This document shows positions 10,618 through 19,120 of a DNA stretch of 64,000 bases, in pieces (position 1 is the first letter of the stretch; each line of letters begins with the position of its first letter). The stretch is from Sphingobium sp. Its GTDB lineage: Bacteria > Pseudomonadota > Alphaproteobacteria > Sphingomonadales > Sphingomonadaceae. A program made the position numbers and the translations under genes. Under the pieces are notes generated by a model that did not search any database, was not told where the DNA came from, and saw nothing but the letters and a program-made list of their open reading frames with translations. The stretch is taken from contig JAHFPV010000005.1 of NCBI GenBank assembly GCA_023266575.1, positions 62,001-126,000 of the forward strand, given 5' to 3'.

Positions 10618-11952
10618 ATGGCCATATTCAACCGCGATTCCGATGATGAAGTCGCCCGCGGCGCCCGCGCCGTGGTCGTCCATGCCGAAACCCACGGGCT
10701 GGAACGCCGGGACAGCGAGGCAAGGCTGGAGGAAGCGCGCGGGCTGGCGCTGGCCATCGGCATCGACGTGCGGGTGGGGCAGGCGTTCCGCGTCCGCGAC
10801 CGCAAGCCCGCCACCCTGTTCGGCAGCGGTCAGGTGGACCAGATCGCCACCCTCGTCGTTCAGGAAGAGGCCGAACTGGTCATCGTCGACAATGCCCTGT
10901 CGCCGGTCCAGCAAAGCAATCTGGAAAAGGCCGTCGGTGCGAAAGTGATCGACCGCACCGGGCTGATCCTCGAAATCTTCGGCGAACGCGCGGCCACCAA
11001 TGAAGGCCGGCTTCAGGTCGAACTCGCCCATCTCGACTATCAGGCGGGGCGGCTGGTGCGCAGCTGGACCCATTTGGAGCGGCAACGCGGCGGCTTCGGC
11101 TTTCTCGGCGGTCCCGGCGAAACCCAGATCGAAGCGGACAGGCGGATGATCCGCGACCGCATGGCCAAGATCCGTAAGGAACTGGATCAGGTCACCCGCA
11201 CCCGTGGCCTCCACCGCACCCGGCGGCAACGCGCGCCCTGGCCGGTGATCGCGCTGGTCGGCTATACCAACGCCGGAAAATCCACGCTTTTCAATCGCCT
11301 GACCGGGGCTGACGTCATGGCGGAGGATTTGCTCTTCGCCACGCTCGACCCGACCATGCGCCAGATCGCGCTCCCCGGCCTCGACAAGGCGATCCTGTCC
11401 GACACGGTCGGCTTCGTCTCCGACCTGCCGACCCAGCTCATCGCCGCCTTCCGCGCGACGCTGGAGGAAGTGCTGTCCGCCGACCTCATCGTCCATGTCC
11501 GCGACATCGCCCATCCCGACAGCGACGCTCAGCGGGACGATGTGCTGGACGTGCTGAGCGAGTTGGGCGTGGCCGGGGAGGGGGCGCTCGACCGCGCCGA
11601 AGGCGAACCCGCCGCCCCGCCGATTATCGAGGCGTGGAACAAGCTCGACCTGCTCGACGCGCAAGCCGAAGCCTTGGCGAGGGAAACCGCGTCCCGCCGC
11701 GACGATGTCGTGATCCTGTCGGCGCTAACCGGAGAGGGCGTCGCCGACCTGCAACGCGCGATCAGCACCAAAATGACTGCGGGTGCCAAAGTCTATGGCC
11801 TGCGCATCGCGGCCGCCGATGGCGCGGCGCTGGCCTGGCTCCACGAACATGGCGAAGTGCTGACCAGCGATGCGCAGGGCGAAGAAACCCGCGTCGAAGT
11901 AAGGCTTTCGGACGCAGCCTTCGCGCGGTTCGGGAAACGCGGGCAGGGGTAG
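10618..11952 (+). CDS. hflX: Ribosome-associated GTPase HflX
   Basis: GTPase that binds the large ribosomal subunit and splits stalled or stress-damaged ribosomes. The 444-residue protein has the N-terminal HflX domain (FGSGQVDQI, IVDNALSPVQQSNLEKA, DRTGLILEIF, ATNEGRLQVELAHLDY), the linker GGPGETQIEADRRMI, then the G domain with GYTNAGKST (G1), DTVGFVSDLP (G3) and NKLD (G4). The ATG at 10618 is 4 bases after the alaS stop, so the two are probably cotranscribed; the open frame continues upstream but only as an alaS shadow. In many bacteria hflX follows hfq; here it does not. A strong terminator begins one base after the stop. Confidence 0.96.
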   Translation: MAIFNRDSDDEVARGARAVVVHAETHGLERRDSEARLEEARGLALAIGIDVRVGQAFRVRDRKPATLFGSGQVDQIATLVVQEEAELVIVDNALSPVQQSNLEKAVGAKVIDRTGLILEIFGERAATNEGRLQVELAHLDYQAGRLVRSWTHLERQRGGFGFLGGPGETQIEADRRMIRDRMAKIRKELDQVTRTRGLHRTRRQRAPWPVIALVGYTNAGKSTLFNRLTGADVMAEDLLFATLDPTMRQIALPGLDKAILSDTVGFVSDLPTQLIAAFRATLEEVLSADLIVHVRDIAHPDSDAQRDDVLDVLSELGVAGEGALDRAEGEPAAPPIIEAWNKLDLLDAQAEALARETASRRDDVVILSALTGEGVADLQRAISTKMTAGAKVYGLRIAAADGAALAWLHEHGEVLTSDAQGEETRVEVRLSDAAFARFGKRGQG

Positions 11953-11978
11953 GCGCTGGCGTTACGCCAGCGCTTTTT
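11953..11978 (+). terminator. Intrinsic terminator of hflX, overlapping the converging gene
   Basis: Perfect 9-bp stem GCGCTGGCG / CGCCAGCGC with a three-base loop TTA and then TTTTT. The loop TTA (11962-11964) is, on the other strand, the TAA stop codon of the converging TPR-like gene, so the stem's left arm lies outside that gene and the right arm encodes its last three residues. Confidence 0.9.
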
Positions 11979-12495
11979 CGACCACGCCGACCGCCTGCTT
12001 CAACGCTCCGGCGCGGTCGCAGCTATGTCCGCATTTTTCCTGCTGATACTGCAACTTGTGCAGGATATCGCGCGCGGCATCCGCATTGCCGAGCCGGATT
12101 TCCGCAATGGCCAGACCCGACATCGCACCGGGATGCCCGTTGCGACCGCGATAGAGGCTCTGTTCGAAATAGCGCCGCGCCGCGACCGCATCCCCCAGGC
12201 CGAGCTTGGTCATCCCCTTGAGGAAACGCGCCTGACGGCTGGGTGTCTCGCCGATCACGGTCGCGAGCAGGCTGTCAGCTTGCACATAATCGCCCGACGC
12301 AATCAACTGCTGTGCCTGCTGCAAGGACGTGGAGCGGCTGCTGCGGAAGTTGTCGGGACCAAAGCCGGTAATGGGCGTGACGCCCATCGGACTGGCCGTG
12401 TTGAAATGGATGCCGGAAATGCCAGTGCCATTTTGCTGGGCATAAGCTGGCGCCGCCACAGCGCAAAGGAGCGGGAGAAGGACAGTCAGGCGCAT
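11962..12495 (-). CDS. Secreted TPR-like protein of unknown function
   Basis: A 177-residue protein with a Sec signal peptide (MRLTVLLPLLCAVAAPAYAQ) and a mature part of tandem amphipathic helix pairs resembling tetratricopeptide repeats: QQAQQLIASGDYVQADSLLATVI, then FLKGMTKLGLGDAVAARRYFEQSL, then SGLAIAEIRLGNADAARDILHKLQ. It ends with a CGHSC pair that could form a disulfide. Start 12495 is preferred to the upstream ATG because a GGAGGAA ribosome site lies immediately upstream and a near-consensus promoter (12525-12553) would initiate transcription between the two ATGs. It is predicted periplasmic and may scaffold partners; function unknown. Confidence 0.8.
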   Translation of the reverse strand: MRLTVLLPLLCAVAAPAYAQQNGTGISGIHFNTASPMGVTPITGFGPDNFRSSRSTSLQQAQQLIASGDYVQADSLLATVIGETPSRQARFLKGMTKLGLGDAVAARRYFEQSLYRGRNGHPGAMSGLAIAEIRLGNADAARDILHKLQYQQEKCGHSCDRAGALKQAVGVVEKALA

Positions 12496-12524
12496 CGCAT
12501 TTCCTCCGTCATATGATCGGGAGA

Positions 12525-12553
12525 AAATTATGGCCTTTGCAAGCACTTGTCAA
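12525..12553 (-). promoter_or_regulatory. Sigma70-type promoter for the TPR-like gene
   Basis: On the minus strand, TTGACA (12553-12548), a 17-base spacer and TAATTT (12530-12525). Transcription would start near 12518, giving a short 5' leader of about 22 bases that holds the GGAGGAA ribosome site before ATG 12495. Confidence 0.7.
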
Positions 12554-12609
12554 ATATCAGTTTCAATTTCAAACCTTGTCTGGACTATGTCTGAGACAAG
12601 TGGGGCGTC

Positions 12610-13122
12610 TTACAACGCCCGAAACATCACCAGCGCATCCACAGTGCCAAGGGCAGGGTGATCAAAGGCGCCCGGCAAACGTCCGACCACCGCAAAGCCC
12701 ATGGCTTGCCACAGGGCCACCGCCCGGACATTGGTCGACACCACGAAATTAAACTGCATCGCGCGAAAACCCAATTCCCGCGCCAGATCGAGTGAGGCCG
12801 CGCACATGCGGCGCGCGACACCGCGTCCGGTCGCCTGCTGCGCCACGACATAGCCCGCATTGGCGACATGCGCGCCGCCGCCGCTCTGGTTCGCGCGCAC
12901 ATAGAAAACGCCCAGCACCACGCCATCCTCCTCCAGCACCCGCACTGTCCGGTCGGGTGACAGCCAGAGGGAGAGGGCGGCCTGCCGACTCATGTCGCGC
13001 GGGATGGCGAGCGTTTCGCCAGCACGGATCACTGGTTCGATGATGGCCCAGATCGCATCATGATCGGCGGGCGTGACCGCCCGGATCAAGCCGGCACTTC
13101 CGCCCGCTTGGCCCGCTGCCAC
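12610..13122 (-). CDS. GNAT-family N-acetyltransferase
   Basis: A 170-residue acetyl-CoA-dependent acetyltransferase. It begins IRAVTPADHDAIWAIIEPVI, the usual opening of the fold. It has the central strand GVVLGVFYVRAN and the acetyl-CoA pyrophosphate loop in VVAQQATGRGVARRMCAASLDLARELGF (Q/R-x-x-G-x-G/A pattern), then FNFVVSTNVRAVALWQAMGFAVVGRLPGAF. Substrate is unknown. The GTG start at 13122 lies inside mazG with an AAGGA sequence 6-7 bases upstream; an alternative TTG at 13089 would overlap the mazG stop by four bases (TTGA). Either way it is translationally linked to mazG. Confidence 0.88.
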   Translation of the reverse strand: MAAGQAGGSAGLIRAVTPADHDAIWAIIEPVIRAGETLAIPRDMSRQAALSLWLSPDRTVRVLEEDGVVLGVFYVRANQSGGGAHVANAGYVVAQQATGRGVARRMCAASLDLARELGFRAMQFNFVVSTNVRAVALWQAMGFAVVGRLPGAFDHPALGTVDALVMFRAL

Positions 13123-13865
13123 AGCATTTCCTTCTCATCCAGCGGAAGGGCGGCGAAAGCCTCCCCGGCGATGGCCTCCATCATTCTGAACCGCCGGTCG
13201 AACTTGGCGTTGCCCGCCCGTAAAGCCACTTCCGGGTCGACCTTCAGATGCCGTGCGAGGTTGACGACCGCGAACAGCAGGTCGCCCACTTCCTCCTCAC
13301 GCTCCGCCTGAGTCGCCGCGCCCTGCACCTCGTCCAGTTCCTCGACGATCTTGGCGATCGCGCCATCGCTGTCTGGCCAGTCAAACCCGGTCCGCGCCGC
13401 GCGCTTCTGCAATTTCTCGGCGCGCAGCAGTGCGGGCAGGGCGATCGCGACCCCGGCCAGCGCGCTTGGGTCCGGTTCCTTTTCCGCCCGCTCGGCGGCC
13501 TTGATCGCCTCCCACTGGGCATGGCCATCCTCGCGCCTTGCGCCTTTGCCAAAGACGTGCGGATGCCGCCGGATCATTTTCTGGGTGATGCCGTCGATCA
13601 CATCCTGCAAGCTGAAATGCCCGGCCTGTTCCGCCATCCGGCTGTGGAACGCCACCTGGAGCAGCAGGTCACCCAGTTCATCGCGCAGCGCCGCCATGTC
13701 GTTGCGCTCAATCGCGTCGGCCACCTCATAGGCTTCCTCGATCGTGTATGGCGCGATCGACGCGAAATCCTGTTCGATGTCCCAAGGGCAGCCCGTATCA
13801 GGATCACGCAACCGCGCCATGACATTGGCAAGCGGCATGATGTCGGCGGGACTGGCTGTGGACAT
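13086..13865 (-). CDS. mazG: Nucleoside triphosphate pyrophosphohydrolase MazG
   Basis: House-cleaning enzyme that hydrolyses (d)NTPs to NMP and pyrophosphate. The 259-residue protein has two all-alpha MazG repeats. The first includes MARLRDPDTGCPWDIEQDF, TIEEAYEVADAIE (EExxE) and LRDELGDLLLQVAFHSRM (ExxxD metal site). The second includes KIVEELDEVQGA and EREEEVGDLLFAVVNLARHL. RRHPHVFGKG follows the first repeat as in the E. coli enzyme. It is followed by the overlapping GNAT gene. An AT-rich promoter lies about 90 bases upstream. Confidence 0.96.
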   Translation of the reverse strand: MSTASPADIMPLANVMARLRDPDTGCPWDIEQDFASIAPYTIEEAYEVADAIERNDMAALRDELGDLLLQVAFHSRMAEQAGHFSLQDVIDGITQKMIRRHPHVFGKGARREDGHAQWEAIKAAERAEKEPDPSALAGVAIALPALLRAEKLQKRAARTGFDWPDSDGAIAKIVEELDEVQGAATQAEREEEVGDLLFAVVNLARHLKVDPEVALRAGNAKFDRRFRMMEAIAGEAFAALPLDEKEMLWQRAKRAEVPA

Positions 13866-13955
13866 GGCGGAACCTGGACTGGTGAAAGGGATGCCAACCG
13901 CGATAGTGGCTCAACAGGACGATGACCAGACTTCTCAAATTAAGTCCGATAATAT

Positions 13956-13984
13956 ATATTATGTTAAATCAAACCTCATATCAA
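13956..13984 (-). promoter_or_regulatory. Sigma70-type promoter for mazG
   Basis: On the minus strand, TTGATA (13984-13979), a 17-base spacer and TAATAT (13961-13956), within an AT-rich stretch that contrasts with the surrounding GC-rich DNA. Expected start near 13949, leaving a leader of about 85 bases before the mazG ATG. Confidence 0.6.
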
Positions 13985-14021
13985 AACGCCCACATATGTC
14001 CGGCTCACTGTCGGCTTAGCG

Positions 14022-15323
14022 TCAATCCTCCCGGATCAGGCTATTCTTTGCCGTGTCCTTCATCCGCACATAGACGACCAGAGAGATGGCGATCATTACG
14101 CTGACATAGATATAGAATGCCTGCTCCATGCCAGCCTGTTTGAACCACAGCGCCACCAGTTCCGCCGTCCCGCCAAACATCGTGTTCGCCAGCGCATAAG
14201 GCAGCGCGACGCCCAGCGCCCGGATATGCGCGGGAAACAGCTCGGCCTTCACCACTGCATTGATCGAGGTATAGCCGGTCACGATCACCAGTCCCGCCAT
14301 CACCAGCAGCCCGGCGACCAGCGGATCCTTCGTCACGGCCAGCGTCGCAAAGATTGGATAGGTGCAGATCACCCCCATGACGCCAAAGCCGATCATCAGC
14401 GGCTTGCGCCCGATCCGATCCGACAGCGCGCCAGCAACCGGCTGCAACAGCATAAAAACAAACAGGGTTGCGGCATTGATCTGCGACGCGGCCTCTCGGC
14501 TCAACCCACTCGTGTTGACTAGGAATTTCTGCATGTAGATCGAGTAAGCATAGAAAGCGATCGTGCCCCCGGCGGTGAGCAGCATCACCGTTACCGTCTC
14601 CCGCGGATGCTTGGTCAGCAGCTCAACAAAGCCGGACTTCGGCGCGCCCTCGGCCTTGGCCACGGCAAAGCTCTGCGTCTCCGCCAGCCCGCGCCGCAGC
14701 CAGAATACGACGACCGCCAGCGCCCCACCAATGAAAAAGGGTATCCGCCAGCCCCACGCATCCAGTTGCGCCTCGCTCAATGTCGCTTGCAAGACCAGCA
14801 GCACGCAGATCGCCACCAACTGCCCCGCGATCAAAGTCACATATTGAAAGCTGGAGAAAAAGCCGCGCCGGTTCCTGCCCGCCATTTCCGACAAATAGGT
14901 CGCACTGGCACCATATTCCCCGCCGATAGACAGCCCCTGCATCAACCGCGCCAGCACCAGCAACAGCGGCGCGGCGACCCCGATCGTCTCATAACCCGGC
15001 GTCACCGCGATCAGCAGCGACCCCGCGCACATCAGCGCCACCGACAGCGTCAGCCCGCTCTTGCGCCCGTGCCGGTCGGCATAGACGCCCATGATCCACG
15101 CGCCGATCGGCCGCATCAGGAAGCCGACGGCAAAGATGCCCGCCGCGCTCAGCAACTGGGCGGTGCGGTCCTGACTGGGGAAGAAATGCGGCGCGAAATA
15201 GAGGGTGAATGCGGCATAGGCATACCAGTCATACCATTCGACCAGATTGCCGGTCGAACCCCCGATAATGGCCTTCAGCCGCTCGCGCTGGGTGGGGGCG
15301 CCTGGTTCTGTTGGGGCGGTCAT
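14022..15323 (-). CDS. kgtP: MHS-family MFS transporter, KgtP-like dicarboxylate/2-oxoglutarate permease
   Basis: A proton symporter of 433 residues with 12 predicted membrane segments. The resemblance to E. coli KgtP runs the whole length: GNLVEWYDWYAYAAFTLYFA, SAAGIFAVGFLMRPIGAWIMG, DRHGRKSGL, LARLMQGLSIGGEYGASATYLSEMA, GFFSSFQYVTLIAGQL, FYAYSIYMQKFLVNT, GALSDRIGRKP, KAELFPAHIRALGVALPYALANTMFGGTAE. 2-Oxoglutarate is therefore the best-supported substrate, but related members carry citrate, proline or shikimate. It is the last gene of the long mltB operon, overlapping the aspartic protease gene by four bases (ATGA). Confidence 0.88.
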   Translation of the reverse strand: MTAPTEPGAPTQRERLKAIIGGSTGNLVEWYDWYAYAAFTLYFAPHFFPSQDRTAQLLSAAGIFAVGFLMRPIGAWIMGVYADRHGRKSGLTLSVALMCAGSLLIAVTPGYETIGVAAPLLLVLARLMQGLSIGGEYGASATYLSEMAGRNRRGFFSSFQYVTLIAGQLVAICVLLVLQATLSEAQLDAWGWRIPFFIGGALAVVVFWLRRGLAETQSFAVAKAEGAPKSGFVELLTKHPRETVTVMLLTAGGTIAFYAYSIYMQKFLVNTSGLSREAASQINAATLFVFMLLQPVAGALSDRIGRKPLMIGFGVMGVICTYPIFATLAVTKDPLVAGLLVMAGLVIVTGYTSINAVVKAELFPAHIRALGVALPYALANTMFGGTAELVALWFKQAGMEQAFYIYVSVMIAISLVVYVRMKDTAKNSLIRED

Positions 15324-15943
15324 GGCGTCAGCACCATCTCGCCATTTTGTACGCCCCAGCTTTTCAGGCGAGACAGCATGTTCATGCCAATCACATTGAC
15401 CTCACCAAAGCTGGATGACACGACAACGGGCAGGTCGTTCGCCGTAATTGGACCCACGGCCAGGCTGGCGATGCTGGATCGCCGCGCCTCCACCTTGCCA
15501 TTGGCGGTGGTCATGATCACACCCGGCGCGCCGACATCATAATTGAGGCCCGACGCCCGCGCAGTATTTTCCGACAGCGCGGTGATGGTCGCGCCGCTGT
15601 CTATCAGGAACCGGGCTGGCGTGCCATTGATCGTCGCTTCCACCCAATAATGGCCATCGGGCGCGACCGGGATGCGGATCGACTGGCCTTCGGCTTTGGC
15701 GGGCGGCGGCGCGGCAGGGGCTTCATCGACCATATCCCCCTGCTCTGCCCAACGGCCGGTCAGATAGCCTTCATTCTGCGCCAGCTTGAACAGGCCCAGC
15801 AGTCCGGCAAAGATCGCAACCCACAGCAACGCCATGCGCAATATCCCGCCCCAGGCGAGCCGCCGACCGATAAGCGCAGAGCCGACCAGCACCAGTGCCA
15901 GCACATACCAGATGGTTGATGCCGCCTGATCGCCGCTGTCCAT
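15320..15943 (-). CDS. Membrane-anchored retropepsin-like aspartic protease (TIGR02281 type)
   Basis: A 207-residue protein with two N-terminal membrane segments (IWYVLALVLVGSALIG and ILRMALLWVAIFAGLLGLF), a Pro/Ala-rich linker, and a single retroviral-type aspartic protease domain with the active-site motif ARFLIDSGATITALS (about residue 115) and the later ...NVIGMNMLSRL flap/core region. A single-domain protease must dimerise to be active. Start is ATG 15943, overlapping the upstream stop as TGATG; a TTG one codon earlier is less likely. The natural substrate is not known; the active site should face the periplasm. Confidence 0.85.
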   Translation of the reverse strand: MDSGDQAASTIWYVLALVLVGSALIGRRLAWGGILRMALLWVAIFAGLLGLFKLAQNEGYLTGRWAEQGDMVDEAPAAPPPAKAEGQSIRIPVAPDGHYWVEATINGTPARFLIDSGATITALSENTARASGLNYDVGAPGVIMTTANGKVEARRSSIASLAVGPITANDLPVVVSSSFGEVNVIGMNMLSRLKSWGVQNGEMVLTP

Positions 15944-16734
15944 CAATCCCCCTGCTCTGCCGGTTCCAAGACTATCACCATGCCGTCATAGCCCGGTTCG
16001 ACGCCGCTGGGGAGGGTGCGGTGCAATGTCGCATAATCCATGCTCTGGTCCATATGAGTCAGGATCGCGCGACCGGGCCGGGCGGCAGCGATGCCGTCCA
16101 GCGTCAACGCCAGATGCGGATGGGTCGGATGCGGCTTTTCGCGCAAGGCATCAACCACCCACACATCGACGCCGTCATACAGCGCAAGCATGTCCGGCGT
16201 CAGCTCATGAAAATCCGTGGCATAGGCGATGGACCTGCCGCCATGGCTGAAGCGGAAGCCGGTCGAATAAATGTCGCCATGAGGCTGATCGACGCAGACA
16301 ATGTCGATGTCGCCGATCCGCAGACCATCAGGCAAGACCCGCCCGTCGATGGTCGGATGATAGCCGTTGCGACCATCAAAGGCGTAGCTAAACCGCTGGC
16401 GTAGCAGGCTGAGCGTCTGCAACCGGGCATAGCCGGGCAGCGGCTCGCGGCGATGATGATAAAGCTGCCGCACATCGTCTATGCCATGGCTGTGATCGGC
16501 ATGGTCATGCGTCCAAAGGATCGCATCGATGGCGATCACGTCTGCGGCCAGCAACTGCGCGCGCATATCCGGCGAGGTGTCCACCAATATCCGCGTCGTC
16601 GCGCTTTCTACCAGAATCGACACGCGGGTCCGGCGGTTCTTTGGCTCGGCGGGGTCGCACGCCCCCCAGTCATTGCCGATGCGCGGCACCCCCGACGATG
16701 TGCCGCTGCCCAGGATCGTGAGTGTGAGGCTCAT
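15943..16734 (-). CDS. PhnP-type metallo-beta-lactamase-fold phosphodiesterase
   Basis: A 263-residue metal-dependent hydrolase. It opens with LTILGSGTSSGVPRIGNDWGACDP, typical of the PhnP/YcbX-like branch, has the ILVDTSPDMRAQLL strand, the metal motif LWTHDHADHSHGIDDVRQL (HxHxDH around residues 75-85), then a distal Asp in YATDFHELTP and a His in ILTHMDQSM. Relatives hydrolyse cyclic phosphodiesters; substrate here is not established. It overlaps tatD by four bases and is followed by the aspartic protease gene with a one-base overlap, in the arrangement tatD-MBL widespread in alphaproteobacteria. Confidence 0.88.
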   Translation of the reverse strand: MSLTLTILGSGTSSGVPRIGNDWGACDPAEPKNRRTRVSILVESATTRILVDTSPDMRAQLLAADVIAIDAILWTHDHADHSHGIDDVRQLYHHRREPLPGYARLQTLSLLRQRFSYAFDGRNGYHPTIDGRVLPDGLRIGDIDIVCVDQPHGDIYSTGFRFSHGGRSIAYATDFHELTPDMLALYDGVDVWVVDALREKPHPTHPHLALTLDGIAAARPGRAILTHMDQSMDYATLHRTLPSGVEPGYDGMVIVLEPAEQGD

Positions 16735-17504
16735 GCCACCTTCTTGAACAATGTGCGGAAATTGGCGGAAGTGGCGGCGGCCAGATCCTCCAGACTCTCA
16801 CCGCGCAAATTGGCAAGGAATTTTGCGGTGTCGGCGACGAAGGCCGGCTCGCACGGACGCCCGCGATGCGGCACCGGGGCCAGGAAGGGCGAGTCCGTTT
16901 CCACCAGCAGCCGGTCGATCGGTAGCCGAGCGGCGGTCTCCTGCAAATCCTTCGCGCTCTTGAAGGTCACGATGCCCGATATGCTGATGTAGAAACCCAT
17001 CTCCAGCGCGGCATTGGCAAAGGCCCCGCTGGCGGTGAAGCAATGGATGACGCCGGTGTAAGCGCCCTTCCCCATCTCGTCCCGCATCACCGCCAGCGTA
17101 TCCTCCTCCGCGTCGCGGGTGTGGACGATCAGCGGCAGGCCGGTGTCGCGCGCCGCGACGATGTGCGAACGGAAGCTGCTGCGCTGCCGCTCACGGTCGC
17201 TATGGTCGTAATAATAATCGAGACCCGTCTCGCCGATGCCGACCACGCGGGGATGCGCGGCGCGGGCGACCAGCTTGGCGGTGTCGATATGGGGATGCTC
17301 GTCCGCCTCATGCGGGTGGATACCGACCGTCGCCCATACGTCCGGCGCGCGGATGGCGGTGTCCAGCACCGCGTCCCACTCGCTTTCGCGCGTGGCGATG
17401 TTGAGCATCAGGTCGATGCCGGACGCGCGGGCGCGTTCCAGCACATTCTCCTGATCCTCGACCAACCCCTTGTAATTGAGGTGACAATGGCTGTCGATCA
17501 GCAT
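16731..17504 (-). CDS. tatD: TatD-family metal-dependent DNase
   Basis: A 257-residue TIM-barrel hydrolase. Metal ligands are visible as DSHCHLN at residues 4-10 (HxH), GIGETGLDYYYD (Glu), LIVHTRDAEEDTL (His), GVIHCFTASGAFA (His) and LLVETDSPFLAPVPHRGRPCEPAFV (Asp). Relatives have 3'-5' exonuclease or deoxyribonuclease activity in DNA repair and quality control. It sits four bases after metG and overlaps the MBL hydrolase gene, the metG-tatD-MBL string familiar from many proteobacteria. Confidence 0.95.
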   Translation of the reverse strand: MLIDSHCHLNYKGLVEDQENVLERARASGIDLMLNIATRESEWDAVLDTAIRAPDVWATVGIHPHEADEHPHIDTAKLVARAAHPRVVGIGETGLDYYYDHSDRERQRSSFRSHIVAARDTGLPLIVHTRDAEEDTLAVMRDEMGKGAYTGVIHCFTASGAFANAALEMGFYISISGIVTFKSAKDLQETAARLPIDRLLVETDSPFLAPVPHRGRPCEPAFVADTAKFLANLRGESLEDLAAATSANFRTLFKKVA

Positions 17505-17508
17505 GGGG

Positions 17509-19077
17509 TCACCCGTCCGCTTCGGTCAGTTCGAGCCGGGGGAAGAGCGGCTTGGGCGCAGCCAGGATGAAGTCACTTTCCGCCAGCAGCGAATACCAAT
17601 TATCGCCTATCGCGCTATAGGTCCGCTTGTCGGCGGGGATGCCCATATGGTCGAGCAGCGCAGTGGCGCTGGCCGGGATCACCGGCAACACGGCGACGGC
17701 CAGCTGCGCGATCGCGATATAGAGCGTCGCCAGCACCGTCTCCATCCGCTGCGGATCGGTCTTGCGCAGGGTCCAGGGGGCCTGCGCATCGATATACTGG
17801 TTGCAGGCAAAGGCCGCACGCAGCCAGGCGTCGATCGCCACTGATGGCGCAAGATCGGCCATGGCGGCAGGCATATCGGTGCGCACCACCCGGTCGATCA
17901 GGTCGAACAATTCGCTGTCCGCCGGATCATGGCCATGAATGGCGGGCAAGTACCCCTCCAGATTCTTGGCGATGAAGCTGAGCGTCCGCTGCGCCAGATT
18001 GCCGAACGCATTGCCCAGATCGCTGTTGGAGCGCTGGACGATCGCCTCCGCACTATAGCTCCCGTCATTGCCGAACGTGACTTCCGACAGCAGGAAATAG
18101 CGCAGCTGGTCAACACCGAACCGCTCCGCCAGTTCAATCGGGTCGGCGACATTGCCGACCGACTTGGACATTTTCTCGCCCCGGTTGAGCAGAAAGCCGT
18201 GACCAAAGACCTGCTTGGGCAAGGGCAGCTTCGCGCTCATCAGGAAGGCGGGCCAGTAAACCGCATGAAAACGCACGATATCCTTGCCGATGATGTGCGT
18301 GATGTCGCCGCCTTCCGCCCAATATCGCGCCATGCGGTCGGCATCGTCGGGATAGCCGCAGCCGGTCAGATAATTGGTCAGTGCGTCGACCCACACATAC
18401 ATGACATGGCCGTCGCTGCCCGGCACCTTGACGCCCCAGTCGAAACTGGTGCGGGAGATGGAGAGGTCCGACAGTCCACCCTCGACGAAGCGCAAAATCT
18501 CGTTGCGGCGACTGTCCGGGCGGATGAAATCGGGCTGACTCTCATAGAGCGCCAGCAATTTGTCCTGATAGTTGGACAGGCGAAAGAACCAGCTTTCCTC
18601 GACCGTCCATTCCACCGGCGTCCCTTGGGGCGAGAGCTTCACGCCCCCTTCCCCGTCGGTCAGTTCCTTTTCGTCGTAGAAAGCCTCGTCGCGGACCGAA
18701 TACCAGCCTTCATAACGGTCCAGATACAGGTCGCCATTGGCCTCCATCGCCTGCCAGATGGCCTGGCTGGCACTGTGGTGCGCCGCTTCGCTGGTTCGGA
18801 TGAAACGATCATGGCTGATATTAAGCCGATCGTTCATGGCACGGAAATAGCCCGACATTTCATCGGCCAGCGCCAGCGGTTCGATCCCCCGGTTGCGCGC
18901 GGTCTGCGCCATTTTGAGGCCATGCTCGTCCGTGCCGGTCTGAAAGAATACGTCGCGGCCCATCATCCGCTGGAACCGGGCAATCGCGTCGGTGGCGATC
19001 ACCTCATAGGCATGGCCGATATGGGGGCGGCCATTGGGATAGGAAATGGCGGTGGTGATCGTATAGGGCTTGGACAT
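17509..19077 (-). CDS. metG: Methionyl-tRNA synthetase (short form)
   Basis: Charges initiator and elongator tRNA-Met. The 522-residue protein has the class I HIGH motif in SYPNGRPHIGHAYEVIATD (about residue 15), MQTAxNRGI-type knuckle region, VWVDALTNYLTG, and the KMSKS loop in NRGEKMSKSVGNVADP (about residue 300). It lacks the C-terminal EMAP/Arc1p-like dimerisation domain found in longer forms, as is normal for alphaproteobacteria. It lies 43 bases after holB and 4 bases before tatD in the operon. Confidence 0.97.
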   Translation of the reverse strand: MSKPYTITTAISYPNGRPHIGHAYEVIATDAIARFQRMMGRDVFFQTGTDEHGLKMAQTARNRGIEPLALADEMSGYFRAMNDRLNISHDRFIRTSEAAHHSASQAIWQAMEANGDLYLDRYEGWYSVRDEAFYDEKELTDGEGGVKLSPQGTPVEWTVEESWFFRLSNYQDKLLALYESQPDFIRPDSRRNEILRFVEGGLSDLSISRTSFDWGVKVPGSDGHVMYVWVDALTNYLTGCGYPDDADRMARYWAEGGDITHIIGKDIVRFHAVYWPAFLMSAKLPLPKQVFGHGFLLNRGEKMSKSVGNVADPIELAERFGVDQLRYFLLSEVTFGNDGSYSAEAIVQRSNSDLGNAFGNLAQRTLSFIAKNLEGYLPAIHGHDPADSELFDLIDRVVRTDMPAAMADLAPSVAIDAWLRAAFACNQYIDAQAPWTLRKTDPQRMETVLATLYIAIAQLAVAVLPVIPASATALLDHMGIPADKRTYSAIGDNWYSLLAESDFILAAPKPLFPRLELTEADG

Positions 19078-19120
19078 GTCCCGTCCCTAGCGGCTGTTGC
19101 GCCGGGCGGGAAGCCGCTTT

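Noticed and set aside
7845-10814. 989-residue open frame antisense to alaS
   Set aside because: It is a mirror of alaS codon structure in GC-rich DNA, Arg/Gly/Asp-rich with no domain, and it runs into hflX and the hypothetical gene. The sense gene is unambiguous.
13866-14019. Short open frames in the AT-rich gap between mazG and the KgtP-like gene
   Set aside because: No ribosome site or protein-like composition; the stretch is better explained by the mazG promoter on the minus strand.
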